DNA of 64,000 bases from Helicobacter ganmani (GTDB lineage: Bacteria; Campylobacterota; Campylobacteria; Campylobacterales; Helicobacteraceae): NCBI RefSeq assembly GCF_003364315.1, contig NZ_NXLS01000002.1:234105-298104 (forward strand), written 5' to 3'. Each line of letters begins with the position of its first letter. Positions within the stretch are counted from its first letter, which is position 1. The notes under the pieces are model-generated. The model was not told the origin of the DNA. It did not search any database and was given only the letters and a program-made list of their open reading frames with translations. The position numbers and the translations under genes were made by a program. Of this stretch, positions 36,031-45,941 are shown in pieces.

Positions 36031-37595
36031 TAAAAAGTTCCATTTAAAATTTTATTTTTTACGCTATCATACCACTGCTTTTCATCGGTTGAAATCTGTG
36101 CTTGTTGCTCGGAATATAAAAATATTTCGCGCATTTCTTTTGGTGTTAATTTGCGTATCTTATACGATTTTTCTAACATATCAATTAGCACATTTAATTC
36201 CAGCGGAATAATGACTGATTTACCACCATAATATTGTATATTAATCTTATGTAGTGCGTAAAAATGCGCAATACAAGATTCATTAATTTTAGGTGCGATA
36301 AAAAAGCAATATGCTTCTTTGTTGATTGATTTTTTGAAGTGAGCCAAATGCCTTGAAACAGATTCGCTTTCCATCTCATATTGCCTATGTCCGCTTTGCA
36401 TTGTAACTTCAACTATCACTCCAAACTCACCATAATCACAAGCAATATCAGGCATATTTCCACTGGCATTTGACATAGGAATCCCATTATCATCAAACTT
36501 TAAATTCGCCTTGATTTCACCACCATTGAGCATTGTTAAAGTTCGCCAAACATTCCATTCTAAAATCAAAGGTGCATCATACAACCTATTTTGCTGAATA
36601 TCTTTAAACATTTCCATTACATTATCGTAATCTTTGTATGTCTTTAGGCTTTCAATTTGCCTTTTTAATGCTTGTTCTTTGCGAGAATTTATTGCGGTTG
36701 TCAATATCTCTTTTAATTCTTTAATGGAAGAGTTAGATATTTCTTTTGTAAATTGTGGAATCTCTGTAAGTCTTTTCAATAGCCTTTCTTTATCGTCATA
36801 ATATAATTTCGGCTTGTTCTCATTAAACAAATACGCCTTATATTTAGCTTCATCTTTTATAAAATTTGGCTTTTTACTTATAGTTTTTAAAAAGAATTTC
36901 ACTTCCGCCTTTTTATCTTGTGCGATAGATATAGAATAATTACTTTGTGAAATTTCCACCATACTTGTAGCCCTTAAATATCTAAAGGCTGCGTCTGTAT
37001 AATCCCTTAAATTACTTGCTTTTGTTGTGATAAATTTTTCTTTTGAAATCTCTTTTGTCTCTCTTGTTTTAATCATTCCACTTGCGATTTCTAATTGATA
37101 AATTTTGGAGATTTCTAAATGTAAAATTTCGTTTTTAAAATCCTTATATCTTAACTTTGTTTGCGTTTTTTGCGCTCTAAAATCTTTAATTTTTGTAACA
37201 ATTTCATTAAATCTATTATAATGAGTAAGTTGCATTCCAAATATCATCAATTCATCAAAGCTTAAATATTCCAAGCTATCAATCAACCTGAAAATTTCCA
37301 AATATGGCTTTACATTAAAGATTCCTTTAAACCCTTCTGTCTCCTTATGGTATGGAGATGGAAGCTGAAATTTTAATAATTGCCGCAGTAGCACTTCCTC
37401 TTTATTCGTAGCTTCAATGAAATTTATCCCTACTTTTGTGATAAGAATCACAGGTGATAAATCCACAAATCCTAATGACTTTGGTGCGCGATTAATGCGG
37501 TCTCTTGCGCTAAAAGCCTTATCGTTGATAGAGCCAACACCACAAAACTCATCGTGCTTTGCAAGTTCCTCCATAAATCTTATTTGTGATTCCAT
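36030..37595 (-). CDS. AlwI-family type II restriction endonuclease, 5' end frameshifted
   Basis: A 521-residue product from ATG 37595. The C-terminal part holds the likely PD-(D/E)xK nuclease centre (MPDIACDYGEFGVIVEVTMQ, about 382-401). A better start is TTG 37705, two bases after the methyltransferase stop, with AAAGGA in front. It reads KTLFFTTSPRTPLKMLPELK, then falls out of frame at the A4 run (plus-strand T4, 37628-37631); one extra A would fuse it to ILSDFQNQKWNMESQI of the main frame. AlwI-type enzymes cut beside GATC-containing sites, which matches the Dam-like partner. Activity of the shortened form is uncertain. Confidence 0.85.
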   Translation of the reverse strand: MESQIRFMEELAKHDEFCGVGSINDKAFSARDRINRAPKSLGFVDLSPVILITKVGINFIEATNKEEVLLRQLLKFQLPSPYHKETEGFKGIFNVKPYLEIFRLIDSLEYLSFDELMIFGMQLTHYNRFNEIVTKIKDFRAQKTQTKLRYKDFKNEILHLEISKIYQLEIASGMIKTRETKEISKEKFITTKASNLRDYTDAAFRYLRATSMVEISQSNYSISIAQDKKAEVKFFLKTISKKPNFIKDEAKYKAYLFNENKPKLYYDDKERLLKRLTEIPQFTKEISNSSIKELKEILTTAINSRKEQALKRQIESLKTYKDYDNVMEMFKDIQQNRLYDAPLILEWNVWRTLTMLNGGEIKANLKFDDNGIPMSNASGNMPDIACDYGEFGVIVEVTMQSGHRQYEMESESVSRHLAHFKKSINKEAYCFFIAPKINESCIAHFYALHKINIQYYGGKSVIIPLELNVLIDMLEKSYKIRKLTPKEMREIFLYSEQQAQISTDEKQWYDSVKNKILNGTF

Positions 37596-37707
37596 ATTCC
37601 ACTTTTGATTTTGAAAGTCAGATAATATTTTAACTCTGGTAGCATTTTTAGAGGCGTTCTAGGCGAAGTTGTAAAAAATAGCGTCTTGCTTCTAATATAT
37701 GCCAAAT

Positions 37708-38568
37708 TTAATCCTTTCTATAATTTGTTATTATTAGGTGCTTTGCGGCAGATTTAAATCTGTTTTTGATATTAACCGAATAATTTTTATCATATTCTTC
37801 TATGATATACTTACGATAAAGTTCCATAGTTAGCGGTGTTTTACCAATTACTAGCATTGTTTGGGAGGAGATATTTTTAAAATCACTTGCAAGCCGCCTA
37901 TGCTCCGCCTCTCCAAAGCCATTTTTATAATCCTTATTGCCATAATCACTAAAAATGCAGTCATAAGGCGGGTCGAGAAATACAAAATCGCGTTCGTTTG
38001 CCATTTTGAAAATTTGCGCATAATCCTCATTGTAAATTTCGGCACTTTGCAGTAATTTATAATGCTCATCAGTGATTAATTTGGTATTAAAATGCTTATA
38101 TCTGCCAAATGGGACATTATATTCCCCGCTTAAATTGTAGCGAATCATACCAGAATACGCAGTTTTATTAATAAAATAATACAAAACCGATTCCAAATAA
38201 TGCAAACTTTTTTTGCCGTTAAAAGCATCTCGTAAATGATAATAAAGTGCTTCATTTGCATTTTCTATTCTTTTATTATAGTTTGCGTTTTTTAATGCCT
38301 CATATTTTTGCTGATTTTTCTCATAAATTCCTTGTAGCTCCATTAATTGAGCCCTTGCAAGTGTGCTGTTTTCCTGCAATTCCTTATAAAAACAATATAA
38401 CTTTGTGTTAATATCATTGATAATTGCTTTGCGCGGTTGCAAATAAAAATACAACGCGCCACCACCAAAAAATGGCTCAATATATCGTGCGTATTTGTTA
38501 GGCATATTCTTAACAAAATATGGAATCTCTTTAGATTTTCCGCCTCTATATTTGATAATAGGATTCAT
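37708..38568 (-). CDS. Dam-like DNA adenine-N6 methyltransferase
   Basis: A 286-residue methyltransferase of the MethyltransfD12 (Dam) family. It has IIKYRGGKSKEIPYFV (about 4-19), YIEPFFGGGALYFYL (about 29-43; SAM motif FxGxG), AIINDINTKL and the catalytic FVFLDPPYDC (about 189-198). It starts seven bases after the stop of the first permease gene and is followed two bases later by the probable restriction gene start. It presumably protects host DNA against that endonuclease. Confidence 0.93.
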   Translation of the reverse strand: MNPIIKYRGGKSKEIPYFVKNMPNKYARYIEPFFGGGALYFYLQPRKAIINDINTKLYCFYKELQENSTLARAQLMELQGIYEKNQQKYEALKNANYNKRIENANEALYYHLRDAFNGKKSLHYLESVLYYFINKTAYSGMIRYNLSGEYNVPFGRYKHFNTKLITDEHYKLLQSAEIYNEDYAQIFKMANERDFVFLDPPYDCIFSDYGNKDYKNGFGEAEHRRLASDFKNISSQTMLVIGKTPLTMELYRKYIIEEYDKNYSVNIKNRFKSAAKHLIITNYRKD

Positions 38569-38575
38569 AGTTTGC

Positions 38576-39247
38576 CTAAATATACCGCTTATAATGTCGT
38601 TCCAAAAGCGAAAACAAAATGGACAAAGGTAAAAGCACCACCAAATAGCAAAGCACGAGTAAAAGCAGAGTTTCATTTGTCTTATAATAACTGCCGATTA
38701 AGTCTTTGGTTACATACAACACATCTGCTAGAGCAATCGCGCTGACAACCGAAGTTTCTTTGAGCAAGAAAATTGCATTTGCAGCAATAGAGGGCAAACT
38801 CACCATTAGACTTTGCGGCAACACAACAAAGGCGATGAGTTGCCATTCATTAAGCCCTAAACTTCGTGCGGATTCTAATTGAATCTTGCCCACAGATTCC
38901 AATCCTGCGCGAAAAGACTCCGCCATATAACTTCCGCCCAAAAACACTACACCGATGAGGGCGCAAGCATATCCGCTTAAGTGGAATCCGATTTGCGTCA
39001 ATCCATAATATAAGAAAAAAAGTTGAATGAGTAGTGGCGTGTTGCGCGAAAGCTCAATGTAGCCTTGCATTAATGCAGTGAAAAAACGCAATTTATAATA
39101 TTGCGCCAAAGCAATCAAAAACCCCAAAAGAATAGAAAATAAGATTCCAAAAAAAGATAAATGCAGCGTCAGCCACAAAGCTTTAGCAAAGGTTGGAATC
39201 GCATTTTGCATAAAGGTAACATCAAGGTTCAAAAACAACTCGTGCAA
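38576..39247 (-). CDS. Polar amino acid ABC transporter permease (first subunit)
   Basis: A 223-residue permease of the HisM/GlnP type with about five helices and the docking loop AGLESVGKIQLESARSLGLN (about 113-132). It is the first gene of the minus-strand operon now interrupted by the methyltransferase and endonuclease genes. The second permease and ATPase lie beyond them at 35377 and 34623. Confidence 0.9.
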   Translation of the reverse strand: MHELFLNLDVTFMQNAIPTFAKALWLTLHLSFFGILFSILLGFLIALAQYYKLRFFTALMQGYIELSRNTPLLIQLFFLYYGLTQIGFHLSGYACALIGVVFLGGSYMAESFRAGLESVGKIQLESARSLGLNEWQLIAFVVLPQSLMVSLPSIAANAIFLLKETSVVSAIALADVLYVTKDLIGSYYKTNETLLLLVLCYLVVLLPLSILFSLLERHYKRYI

Positions 39248-39379
39248 ATAAAATCCTCATATAAATTTCAATTATTTTAGCAATTTGTCGCGGATTATAC
39301 AAAAAAGATAATTAATTTTTCGCTTGACTTTAAGTCTGTTTTGATACAATTCTGACTTTCAGTTTGTAAGGAGTAATCT

Positions 39380-39808
39380 ATGACATATCTTTATGTAAAG
39401 ATTTTTCATATTGTGGCGTTTGTATCGTGGATGGCGATGCTATTTTATCTCCCTAGACTTTATGTCTATCACGCGGAGCATTTAGACAACACCGGCTTTG
39501 TAGAAGTCGTCAAGATTCAAGAGGAAAAACTCTTTAACTTTATTGGCTATCCCGCGCTACTTTGCACATTGATTTCTGGGATATGGTTGCTTGTCTTAGA
39601 ACCCACTTGGCTAAAAGGTGGCTGGATGCACGCGAAGTTCCTTATTATAGCTCTTTTACTTGCTTACCATTATAGCTTGTATCGTTTTTTGGTGGCTTTT
39701 AGAGAGAATCGCTGTTTTAAAAGTGGTAAGTTTTTCCGTGCTTACAATGAAGTGCCAACCCTCGCTATTATTTTTATCACGATTTTAGTTATTCTCAAAC
39801 CTTTTTAA
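39380..39808 (+). CDS. hemJ: Protoporphyrinogen oxidase HemJ
   Basis: A 142-residue membrane protein of the HemJ/UPF0093 family with four helices. FHIVAFVSWMAMLFYLPRLY (about 10-29; conserved His and Trp) and MHAKFLIIALLLAYH (about 82-96) are characteristic. It oxidises protoporphyrinogen IX in heme synthesis where HemG and HemY are absent. A TACAAT -10 precedes it. argH follows nine bases later. Confidence 0.93.
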   Translation: MTYLYVKIFHIVAFVSWMAMLFYLPRLYVYHAEHLDNTGFVEVVKIQEEKLFNFIGYPALLCTLISGIWLLVLEPTWLKGGWMHAKFLIIALLLAYHYSLYRFLVAFRENRCFKSGKFFRAYNEVPTLAIIFITILVILKPF

Positions 39809-39817
39809 GGCAAAAAT

Positions 39818-41248
39818 ATGGAAAACCAAAAACTTTGGGGTGGGAGATTTAGCGCGAGTGCAGCAGAAATTTTAGATGAATTTAACGCCTCTTTGCCCTT
39901 TGATAAAAAGCTCTACAAACAAGATATTCTAGGCTCACAAACACACGCTAAAATGTTAGCAAAATGTGGAATCCTCACACAAAGCGAAGCAGAGAAAATC
40001 TGTGAGGGCTTGGAGCAAGTCAAAGAGGAAATGGAGCGAGGGGAATTTGAGTTTATCCTTAGCGATGAGGATATTCATATGGCAGTGGAGAAGCGACTGA
40101 CACAAATCATCGGTGAGGTGGGCAAAAAGCTCCACACTGCGCGCAGTCGTAACGACCAAGTTGCCCTTGATTTTAGGCTTTTTGTGCTAGATTCCAACGA
40201 CAATTTACGTGTGCTCCTTTTAGAACTCATTGATACCTTACTAGAAATTGCAAAACAACACACACAAACAATGTTACCGGGTATGACACACTTACAACAC
40301 GCCCAACCTGTGAATTTTGGCTTTTTGATGTGTGCTTATGTCAGTATGTTTGCAAGAGATTTTGAAAGATTGGAATCCTCTTTTAGACGCAATAATTTTT
40401 GTCCTTTAGGTGCAGCAGCTCTTGCTGGCACTCCTTATGCGACAGATAGATTTTTCACTGCACAAACTTTAGGCTTTATTGCACCGACATTAAACGCCAC
40501 AGATTCCGTGAGCGATAGAGACTTTGCGCTAGATTTTCTCTATGATTGCTCTATGATTGCAATGCACATTTCAAGACTTGCAGAAGAGCTTGTGCTGTGG
40601 AGTAGCTATGAATTTAAATTCATCACCCTAAGCGACGCGTATTCCACAGGAAGCTCCATAATGCCACAAAAAAAGAATCCCGATGTTCCCGAGCTTTTGC
40701 GCGGCAAAAGCGGACGCGTATATGGTAATCTCCTCTCGCTTTTGGTAGTAATGAAAGGCTTGCCGCTTGCTTATAACAAAGACACGCAAGAGGATAAAGA
40801 GGGCGTATTTGATAGTTTTGAGACATTAAGCATTGCGTTAAGAATCCTCAAAGACACCTTACAAACAATGACAATCAATACAGATTCTATGCTCAAAGCT
40901 TGCAAAAAAGGACATTTAAGCGCAACAGATTTAGCAGACTTTCTCGTGCAGACTTGTGGGATTCCATTTAGAGAGGCGCACCATATCACAGGAAAAGCAG
41001 TCGCCTTTGCAGAATCCTTAGACAAGGACTTAAGCGACTTAAGTGCGGAGGAATTATGCAGTGTGGATAGCGCGATTCCACAAGAGGCGCACAAAAGCCT
41101 AGATTTAGAGGCTTCTATGAATAGCAGAAACTCCTATGGTGGCACTTCCACACAGGCAACAAAAACACAGATTGAGAGCTTGGAAGCTTGGTTGCAACTT
41201 GCAAAAAAAGCATTACAAGACTCAAAGGAACCCCAAAATGCAAAATAA
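39818..41248 (+). CDS. argH: Argininosuccinate lyase
   Basis: A 476-residue fumarase-superfamily lyase that makes arginine and fumarate. It has [20 protein letters not shown] at the start, [17 protein letters not shown] (about 108-124), [13 protein letters not shown] (about 155-167) and the signature [20 protein letters not shown] (about 278-297). It overlaps ubiE by 11 bases. Confidence 0.96.
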   Translation: MENQKLWGGRFSASAAEILDEFNASLPFDKKLYKQDILGSQTHAKMLAKCGILTQSEAEKICEGLEQVKEEMERGEFEFILSDEDIHMAVEKRLTQIIGEVGKKLHTARSRNDQVALDFRLFVLDSNDNLRVLLLELIDTLLEIAKQHTQTMLPGMTHLQHAQPVNFGFLMCAYVSMFARDFERLESSFRRNNFCPLGAAALAGTPYATDRFFTAQTLGFIAPTLNATDSVSDRDFALDFLYDCSMIAMHISRLAEELVLWSSYEFKFITLSDAYSTGSSIMPQKKNPDVPELLRGKSGRVYGNLLSLLVVMKGLPLAYNKDTQEDKEGVFDSFETLSIALRILKDTLQTMTINTDSMLKACKKGHLSATDLADFLVQTCGIPFREAHHITGKAVAFAESLDKDLSDLSAEELCSVDSAIPQEAHKSLDLEASMNSRNSYGGTSTQATKTQIESLEAWLQLAKKALQDSKEPQNAK

Positions 41249-41957
41249 GCAACAAGAAATCATTGCAATGTTTGACAATATTGCAGGAAGCTATGACTTG
41301 GCAAACCGCGTGATGAGCTGCGGAATAGATATTGCTTGGAGACAAAAAGCTTGTCAGCTTGCCTTTAGAAACTTGCCACAAGAATCCCTATCCGCGTTAA
41401 ATATTGCCGATGTTGCTTGCGGGACGGGAGATATGATAAGCCATTGGCACAAAAATACACTCAAAGAAAATGTGCGAATTCAAAGTATAATAGGACTAGA
41501 CCCAAGTGAGGGAATGCTGAATGTCGCACGCAAAAAACTTCCCAATGTAGAATTTAAGCAATGTGAAGCAAAAGAACTCCCACTAGAAAACGCAAGTAAG
41601 GATATTTTAAGTATTGCCTATGGAATCCGCAATGTCGTAGAAAGAAAACGCGCTTTAGAGGAGTTTGCGCGGGTGATTAAACCAAATGGAATCTTAGTGA
41701 TTTTAGAATTTACCAAATGTGAGAATCCCACGCTTTTCGAAAAACTTATGGGATTTTATACCAAAAATATCCTACCTTACATAGGTGGAATCGTTTCTAA
41801 AAACTATCGCGCTTATCGCTACCTGCCTGATTCCATTGAAGAATTTCTCACCGCAGAAAAGCTGAATAGCGAGCTACAAGAAGTAGGTTTTATGCCTCTT
41901 TATACCAAAGCATTTTCTGCAAATGTTTGCACCTTATTTATTGCTAAAAGGCTTTGA
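41238..41957 (+). CDS. ubiE: Menaquinone/ubiquinone methyltransferase UbiE/MenG
   Basis: A 239-residue SAM-dependent methyltransferase for the last step of menaquinone synthesis. It has [20 protein letters not shown] (about 11-30; the UbiE signature), [15 protein letters not shown] (motif I), and [25 protein letters not shown] 41238 matches the family N-terminus; the longer upstream frame runs inside argH. It works with the futalosine-route genes mqnA and mqnX also present here. Confidence 0.93.
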   Translation: MQNKQQEIIAMFDNIAGSYDLANRVMSCGIDIAWRQKACQLAFRNLPQESLSALNIADVACGTGDMISHWHKNTLKENVRIQSIIGLDPSEGMLNVARKKLPNVEFKQCEAKELPLENASKDILSIAYGIRNVVERKRALEEFARVIKPNGILVILEFTKCENPTLFEKLMGFYTKNILPYIGGIVSKNYRAYRYLPDSIEEFLTAEKLNSELQEVGFMPLYTKAFSANVCTLFIAKRL

Positions 41958-42054
41958 TTTTATCCTCATAGAGTTTCTTACTGCGTCCTTGCGACTGAAT
42001 CTTTTACAAAAAGCCACAATAAAATCCTACAACAAGGCAGGATAAAGGATTCTA

Positions 42055-42684
42055 CTACGATTTAGGTGTATATTTAAAGGTTGGTAGCCCCAAATGATAA
42101 CGAATTGCAACCAAGCGCGCAACAAAGCCAATAGAAAGACAAGCAATAATGATAAGATTCTGATTCATTGCAAAATAATTCGCACTAATCCATTCGCAAA
42201 CTACATATAAACTGCCTACAAGCAAGGAAATGCTAGCATAAAGCTCTTTTTGGAATACAAGCGGAATCCTCGCACAAAAAATATCCCGCAAGATTCCGCC
42301 AAACACTCCCGTGATGACTGCTCCTATTACCGCCATTGCTCCACTTGGGTGCAAATCTATCCCCACACGCGCGCCAATTACACTAAAGACCGCAAGCCCC
42401 ATAGCGTCTAATACTAAAAAAGTGCGCTCAAATCTAGCAACAAAATAAGGAATCCTTGTCGTCAAAATTGCCGCAAAACACACGATGAGCAAATATTCGG
42501 GGTGAGCCACCCAAGTAAGAGGATAATGCCCAAAAAGCACATCACGAATAGAACCTCCGCCAATCGCGGTTACACAAGCGATAAAAACCACTCCAAACCA
42601 ATCCATATTATGCCTTCCTGCTGCTAACGCCCCGCTCATTCCCTCTGCAGTAATTCCTACAATATATAAACTCGTCAAAAGCAT
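42055..42684 (-). CDS. TRIC/YadS-family membrane protein
   Basis: A 209-residue, seven-helix protein made of two UPF0126 repeats with Gly-rich turns: IGGGSIRDVLFGHYPLTW (about 41-58) and FGGILRDIFCARIPLVF (about 128-144). Homologues are trimeric potassium-permeable channels. Single gene. Confidence 0.85.
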   Translation of the reverse strand: MLLTSLYIVGITAEGMSGALAAGRHNMDWFGVVFIACVTAIGGGSIRDVLFGHYPLTWVAHPEYLLIVCFAAILTTRIPYFVARFERTFLVLDAMGLAVFSVIGARVGIDLHPSGAMAVIGAVITGVFGGILRDIFCARIPLVFQKELYASISLLVGSLYVVCEWISANYFAMNQNLIIIACLSIGFVARLVAIRYHLGLPTFKYTPKS

Positions 42685-42740
42685 TTTAACCCCAACATCA
42701 TTTTTATCTCCTTAAGATTCCATATGAAAAGTTGCGCAAT

Positions 42741-43316
42741 TTATTTGTCGGAATCTTTGCTTAATGTTTCTTTGGCAATCTCTTGCAAAGTTCTTTTCAG
42801 ACATTCCATTTCTTTACTCCACTCTTTCCATAATCCGCGCTTTTCAGCCTTTGCAATGCTTTCTAGCACTTCCAAATCTGCTAACACTGCGGATTCTGTA
42901 ACATCAAAATACTGCACCACCGCATAACCATCACGCACTAACTCCGCATTAAAGAGATTCCCCCCGCGTTGCAAAAAACACCAACCGCTTTTATAGCCCA
43001 AACGATATTGCTGCTCCAAAAAAACCTTATTGCGCGTGTATTGCATCGCAAAATGTCGCATTTCCTTAACCGCTCTTGCACTTACTTCGCAAGTGTCATT
43101 TTTGAAGCTTTTGCTTACACCAGCGACACCATAAAGCTGACAATAAAGCATTCCATAGTCCTTGCTATACATACTAAAAAGTGTGGGCGCAAAAATATGC
43201 TTCATCAGTGCTTGTCTGCTAATAGGAGGTGTTGCAAAGGCAAAGAGGTTTGGACTTGCCAAACACAAGCCCAATAAAAGAACAAAAAGATTTTTAAGCA
43301 ATTTTTGATTTTGCAT
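42741..43316 (-). CDS. Exported staphylococcal-nuclease-like protein
   Basis: A 191-residue protein with a signal peptide ending near FAFATP (about 29). The C-terminal part has the SNase-like block NAELVRDGYAVVQYF and EVLESIAKAEKRGLWKEW. The N-terminal strand that should hold the RxxGIDxPE motif reads GVAGVSKS, so not all canonical catalytic residues are visible. It resembles secreted nucleases of Campylobacter (Cj0979c type). Confidence 0.78.
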   Translation of the reverse strand: MQNQKLLKNLFVLLLGLCLASPNLFAFATPPISRQALMKHIFAPTLFSMYSKDYGMLYCQLYGVAGVSKSFKNDTCEVSARAVKEMRHFAMQYTRNKVFLEQQYRLGYKSGWCFLQRGGNLFNAELVRDGYAVVQYFDVTESAVLADLEVLESIAKAEKRGLWKEWSKEMECLKRTLQEIAKETLSKDSDK

Positions 43317-43414
43317 TTTAAGATTCTGCCTTTAAAAGAGCATTTTATATTTTGTTTGAAATTGTAGCAAACTTCCACTTTTATCAAATTTTAATCCAAA
43401 CAAAACTTAAATTC

Positions 43415-43444
43415 TTGACACATTAAGATAAAACGCGTTAAGAT
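43415..43444 (+). promoter_or_regulatory. Sigma-70 promoter for apt
   Basis: TTGACA (43415-43420), an 18-base spacer, then TAAGAT (43439-43444), about 30 bases before the apt start. It is one of the few places in the window with a consensus -35. Confidence 0.6.
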
Positions 43445-43475
43445 TTCGGGAATTTATGATTTTAAAAGGAAAAAT

Positions 43476-44030
43476 ATGCAACAACTCACCCAAGACGACA
43501 AAAAAAAATTGCTTGATTCTATCCGCACGATTTCGGATTATCCACAACCTGGAATCTTATTTTACGACATTACAACACTTCTAAACAATCCACAAGTTTT
43601 TCATTTTATTATCTCTCATCTTAAGACACATTATGAATCTTTTAAGATTGATTTTATTGCCGCGATTGAAAGTCGTGGCTTTATTTTTGGTGCAACTTTG
43701 GCTTACGCACTAGGAGTTGGATTCGTGCCGATTCGCAAAAAAGGCAAATTGCCTTATACAACGATTTCTGAAAAATACTCTTTGGAATATGGATTTAGTG
43801 AAATTGAAATCCATATTGATGCGTTTAAAAATTCAAAGAATCCATCCCCCAATGTGCTTTTAATAGATGATTTGATTGCCACAGGTGGCACGGCAGTCGC
43901 CGCAGTCAATCTCATTAAACAAGCGGGAGCAAATTGTTTGGAATCTTGCTTTATTTTAAATTTAGAATCCCTAAAAGGCGCAGAAAATTTGCGCAAAATT
44001 GTTCCGATTTATACACTTTTGGATTTATAA
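43476..44030 (+). CDS. apt: Adenine phosphoribosyltransferase
   Basis: A 184-residue purine salvage enzyme forming AMP. It has [15 protein letters not shown] (about 22-36), [19 protein letters not shown] and the PRPP loop [14 protein letters not shown] (about 127-140). Codons 9-11 contain an A9 run, a possible slippage site near the start. AAGGA precedes ATG. Confidence 0.94.
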   Translation: MQQLTQDDKKKLLDSIRTISDYPQPGILFYDITTLLNNPQVFHFIISHLKTHYESFKIDFIAAIESRGFIFGATLAYALGVGFVPIRKKGKLPYTTISEKYSLEYGFSEIEIHIDAFKNSKNPSPNVLLIDDLIATGGTAVAAVNLIKQAGANCLESCFILNLESLKGAENLRKIVPIYTLLDL

Positions 44031-44114
44031 GAAAATCTTTATTTAAAGATTCTAAAAATATGAAATAAAAATATTTTGGACAAAATGTGTTAAAATTCTT
44101 AAAAAGGTTTTAAA

Positions 44115-44483
44115 TTGAATCTCACAATGTTATATAGCAAAATTCATCGAGCAAGCGTGAGCGATGCCAACCTCAATTATGTAGGCTCTATCACCATTGA
44201 TATTGAACTAATGAAAGCCGCAGGACTTCAAGAGGGACAAAAGGTAGATATTGTCAATATCAACAATGGTGAGCGATTCTCAACCTATGTGATAGAGGGA
44301 CAAAAGGGAGATATATGCCTAAATGGTGCAGCAGCACGCAAGGTGCAAATAGGAGATAAAATCATCGTAATGGCGTATGCCACCTATACGCAAGAAGAAC
44401 TTGCAACTTATACACCAAAAGTTGTGCTAGTAGATGAAAAAAACCAAATCATCGCAATTAAAAAGGAGTTGAAAAATGTTTGA
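44115..44483 (+). CDS. panD: Aspartate 1-decarboxylase
   Basis: A 122-residue proenzyme giving beta-alanine for pantothenate. It has [20 protein letters not shown] followed by the self-cleavage Gly-Ser (NYVG-SITID), [13 protein letters not shown] and [13 protein letters not shown]. The TTG at 44115 is chosen because AAAGG lies at correct spacing and H. pylori PanD also has about four residues before MLYSK. ybaB overlaps by eight bases. Confidence 0.94.
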   Translation: MNLTMLYSKIHRASVSDANLNYVGSITIDIELMKAAGLQEGQKVDIVNINNGERFSTYVIEGQKGDICLNGAAARKVQIGDKIIVMAYATYTQEELATYTPKVVLVDEKNQIIAIKKELKNV

Positions 44484-44787
44484 CCCGCAGGAGCTTGCCA
44501 AAACACTTGGAAACCTACAAGAAAAGCTTAAAGAAGCGCAAGAAGAGAGTAAAAACTTGACTTTCAGTGCCAAAAGTGGTGGGGGATTAGTTCATATCAC
44601 AGCAAATGGAGAGGGAGAAGTCATTGATATTGGCATTGACGATTCTTTGCTAGAGGACAAGGAATCCCTACAAATTCTGCTGATGAGTGCGTTTAATGAC
44701 ATTTCTAAGAGTGTGGAGCAAAATCGCAAAAATATGGCGATGGGAATGTTGGGTAATTTAGGAGAGTTTCCATTTAAGGGGTTATGA
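44476..44787 (+). CDS. ybaB: YbaB/EbfC nucleoid-associated protein
   Basis: A 103-residue DNA-binding protein. It has the [20 protein letters not shown] helix, [20 protein letters not shown] (about 36-55), and a C-terminal [12 protein letters not shown]. It forms dimers that coat DNA. It is coupled with panD upstream and the PDZ protein downstream, an order I recall from H. pylori. Confidence 0.92.
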   Translation: MFDPQELAKTLGNLQEKLKEAQEESKNLTFSAKSGGGLVHITANGEGEVIDIGIDDSLLEDKESLQILLMSAFNDISKSVEQNRKNMAMGMLGNLGEFPFKGL

Positions 44788-45941
44788 TGAATTTAATAAA
44801 TTTCAAAAAACTTTGTTGGTTAGGATATGGAATCATTGTATTGAATTTGCCACTTGTTGCATACGACTTTGAAGCTTGCAAACAAAAGGCGGTTCTTTCA
44901 ATGGAGCGCGTAGGCAACACTTATGGAATCGCAATCAAACGACTAGGGGATTTTACAAAAGAATCTGAAATCAACTTGACGCCCTCCAAAGTAGCCCTTT
45001 TTGTTTATTCTCCACACTCCACACCCAAAGGTTATAAAATCCTAAAACACGACCCATTTGTCGGAATGTATTTATTGGAATCTAAAAATGAATTACTCCC
45101 CATCTCCTTGCGTTCTATCAATAAAGAAATCCTAGAGGACGAAATGGCAAGCATTCTACCGCAAGAGGGCGTGAGTGGCAAAATTCAAACGCGTATGCAA
45201 AGCCCCATTGATTATGCAACGCTCAACACTCCAACCTTTCAAAATAGCCTTATTAGCACGGTTTGCGATCATATCTATGGAATTGGGATTGGTAAAAATC
45301 AATTTATTGAAAAAGCCTATTTAGAGCGATTTGTTTATAGTGATTCTGTTTATTATGGAGACATTGGAGTGCGCGTTTTTCAAAATAGTGAGGATAGAGT
45401 GGAAGTTAATCTCATTGACCCATTTTTCAGCGCGAATCCCTTTGCGTATGGAGATATTATTATGGCAATTAATGGCGAAACGATTCCAAATGTTGCACAT
45501 TTTCATCGTGTAGTCTTTGATTTAAAAGAGGGTGAAAGCGTGCCTGTGCGTATATCACGCAATGGAGTAGTAATGGAGTTGCAGGCGCGTGTGGATAAAA
45601 GACGTGGAGGAATGCTCTTAAAAGAAGATTTTTTAGGGCGCGTAGGGATTGAAGTCAATAGCGATTTTGTGGTAACCTCTGTCGCACCTTATGCCAAAAA
45701 TGGTTTTGAACGTCTAAAAGTAGGCGACAAAGTCTTGCGCGTCAATCAGCAAATTGTTCCAAAAGGCTATGATGCAATTATTCGCTTGCTTGGTAAATTT
45801 CCAGACAAAACGCAAAAATGGTTGATTTCGCGAGATGATTTCCAATTTTTTATCAATGTCAATCAAAAAGCACAACCCACAGATACGCAAGATAGCTTAA
45901 TACAAGGACTTTTAAATGAATCTAATGCCTTTAGTCTTTGA
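44784..45941 (+). CDS. PDZ-domain exported protein of unknown function
   Basis: A 385-residue protein with a signal peptide (ending near LVAYDFEAC). It has an N-terminal domain of unknown fold and two C-terminal PDZ-like modules: [19 protein letters not shown] (about 214-232) and [20 protein letters not shown] (about 308-327). No protease triad is visible. It is probably a periplasmic scaffold. It overlaps ybaB and ispA. Confidence 0.82.
   Translation: MMNLINFKKLCWLGYGIIVLNLPLVAYDFEACKQKAVLSMERVGNTYGIAIKRLGDFTKESEINLTPSKVALFVYSPHSTPKGYKILKHDPFVGMYLLESKNELLPISLRSINKEILEDEMASILPQEGVSGKIQTRMQSPIDYATLNTPTFQNSLISTVCDHIYGIGIGKNQFIEKAYLERFVYSDSVYYGDIGVRVFQNSEDRVEVNLIDPFFSANPFAYGDIIMAINGETIPNVAHFHRVVFDLKEGESVPVRISRNGVVMELQARVDKRRGGMLLKEDFLGRVGIEVNSDFVVTSVAPYAKNGFERLKVGDKVLRVNQQIVPKGYDAIIRLLGKFPDKTQKWLISRDDFQFFINVNQKAQPTDTQDSLIQGLLNESNAFSL

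Noticed and set aside
38569..38676. N-terminal extension of the Dam-like methyltransferase
   Set aside because: The extra 36 codons overlap the end of the permease gene and read as unlikely protein (many Cys, Phe, Trp); MNPIIKYRGG is the normal family start.
34623..39247. Idea that the Dam/AlwI pair is part of a larger defence island
   Set aside because: Both flanks return directly to transporter genes, and no other defence gene, integrase or insertion sequence is adjacent.
41136..41237. N-terminal extension of UbiE
   Set aside because: It lies wholly inside argH in another frame; the family begins near [13 protein letters not shown].
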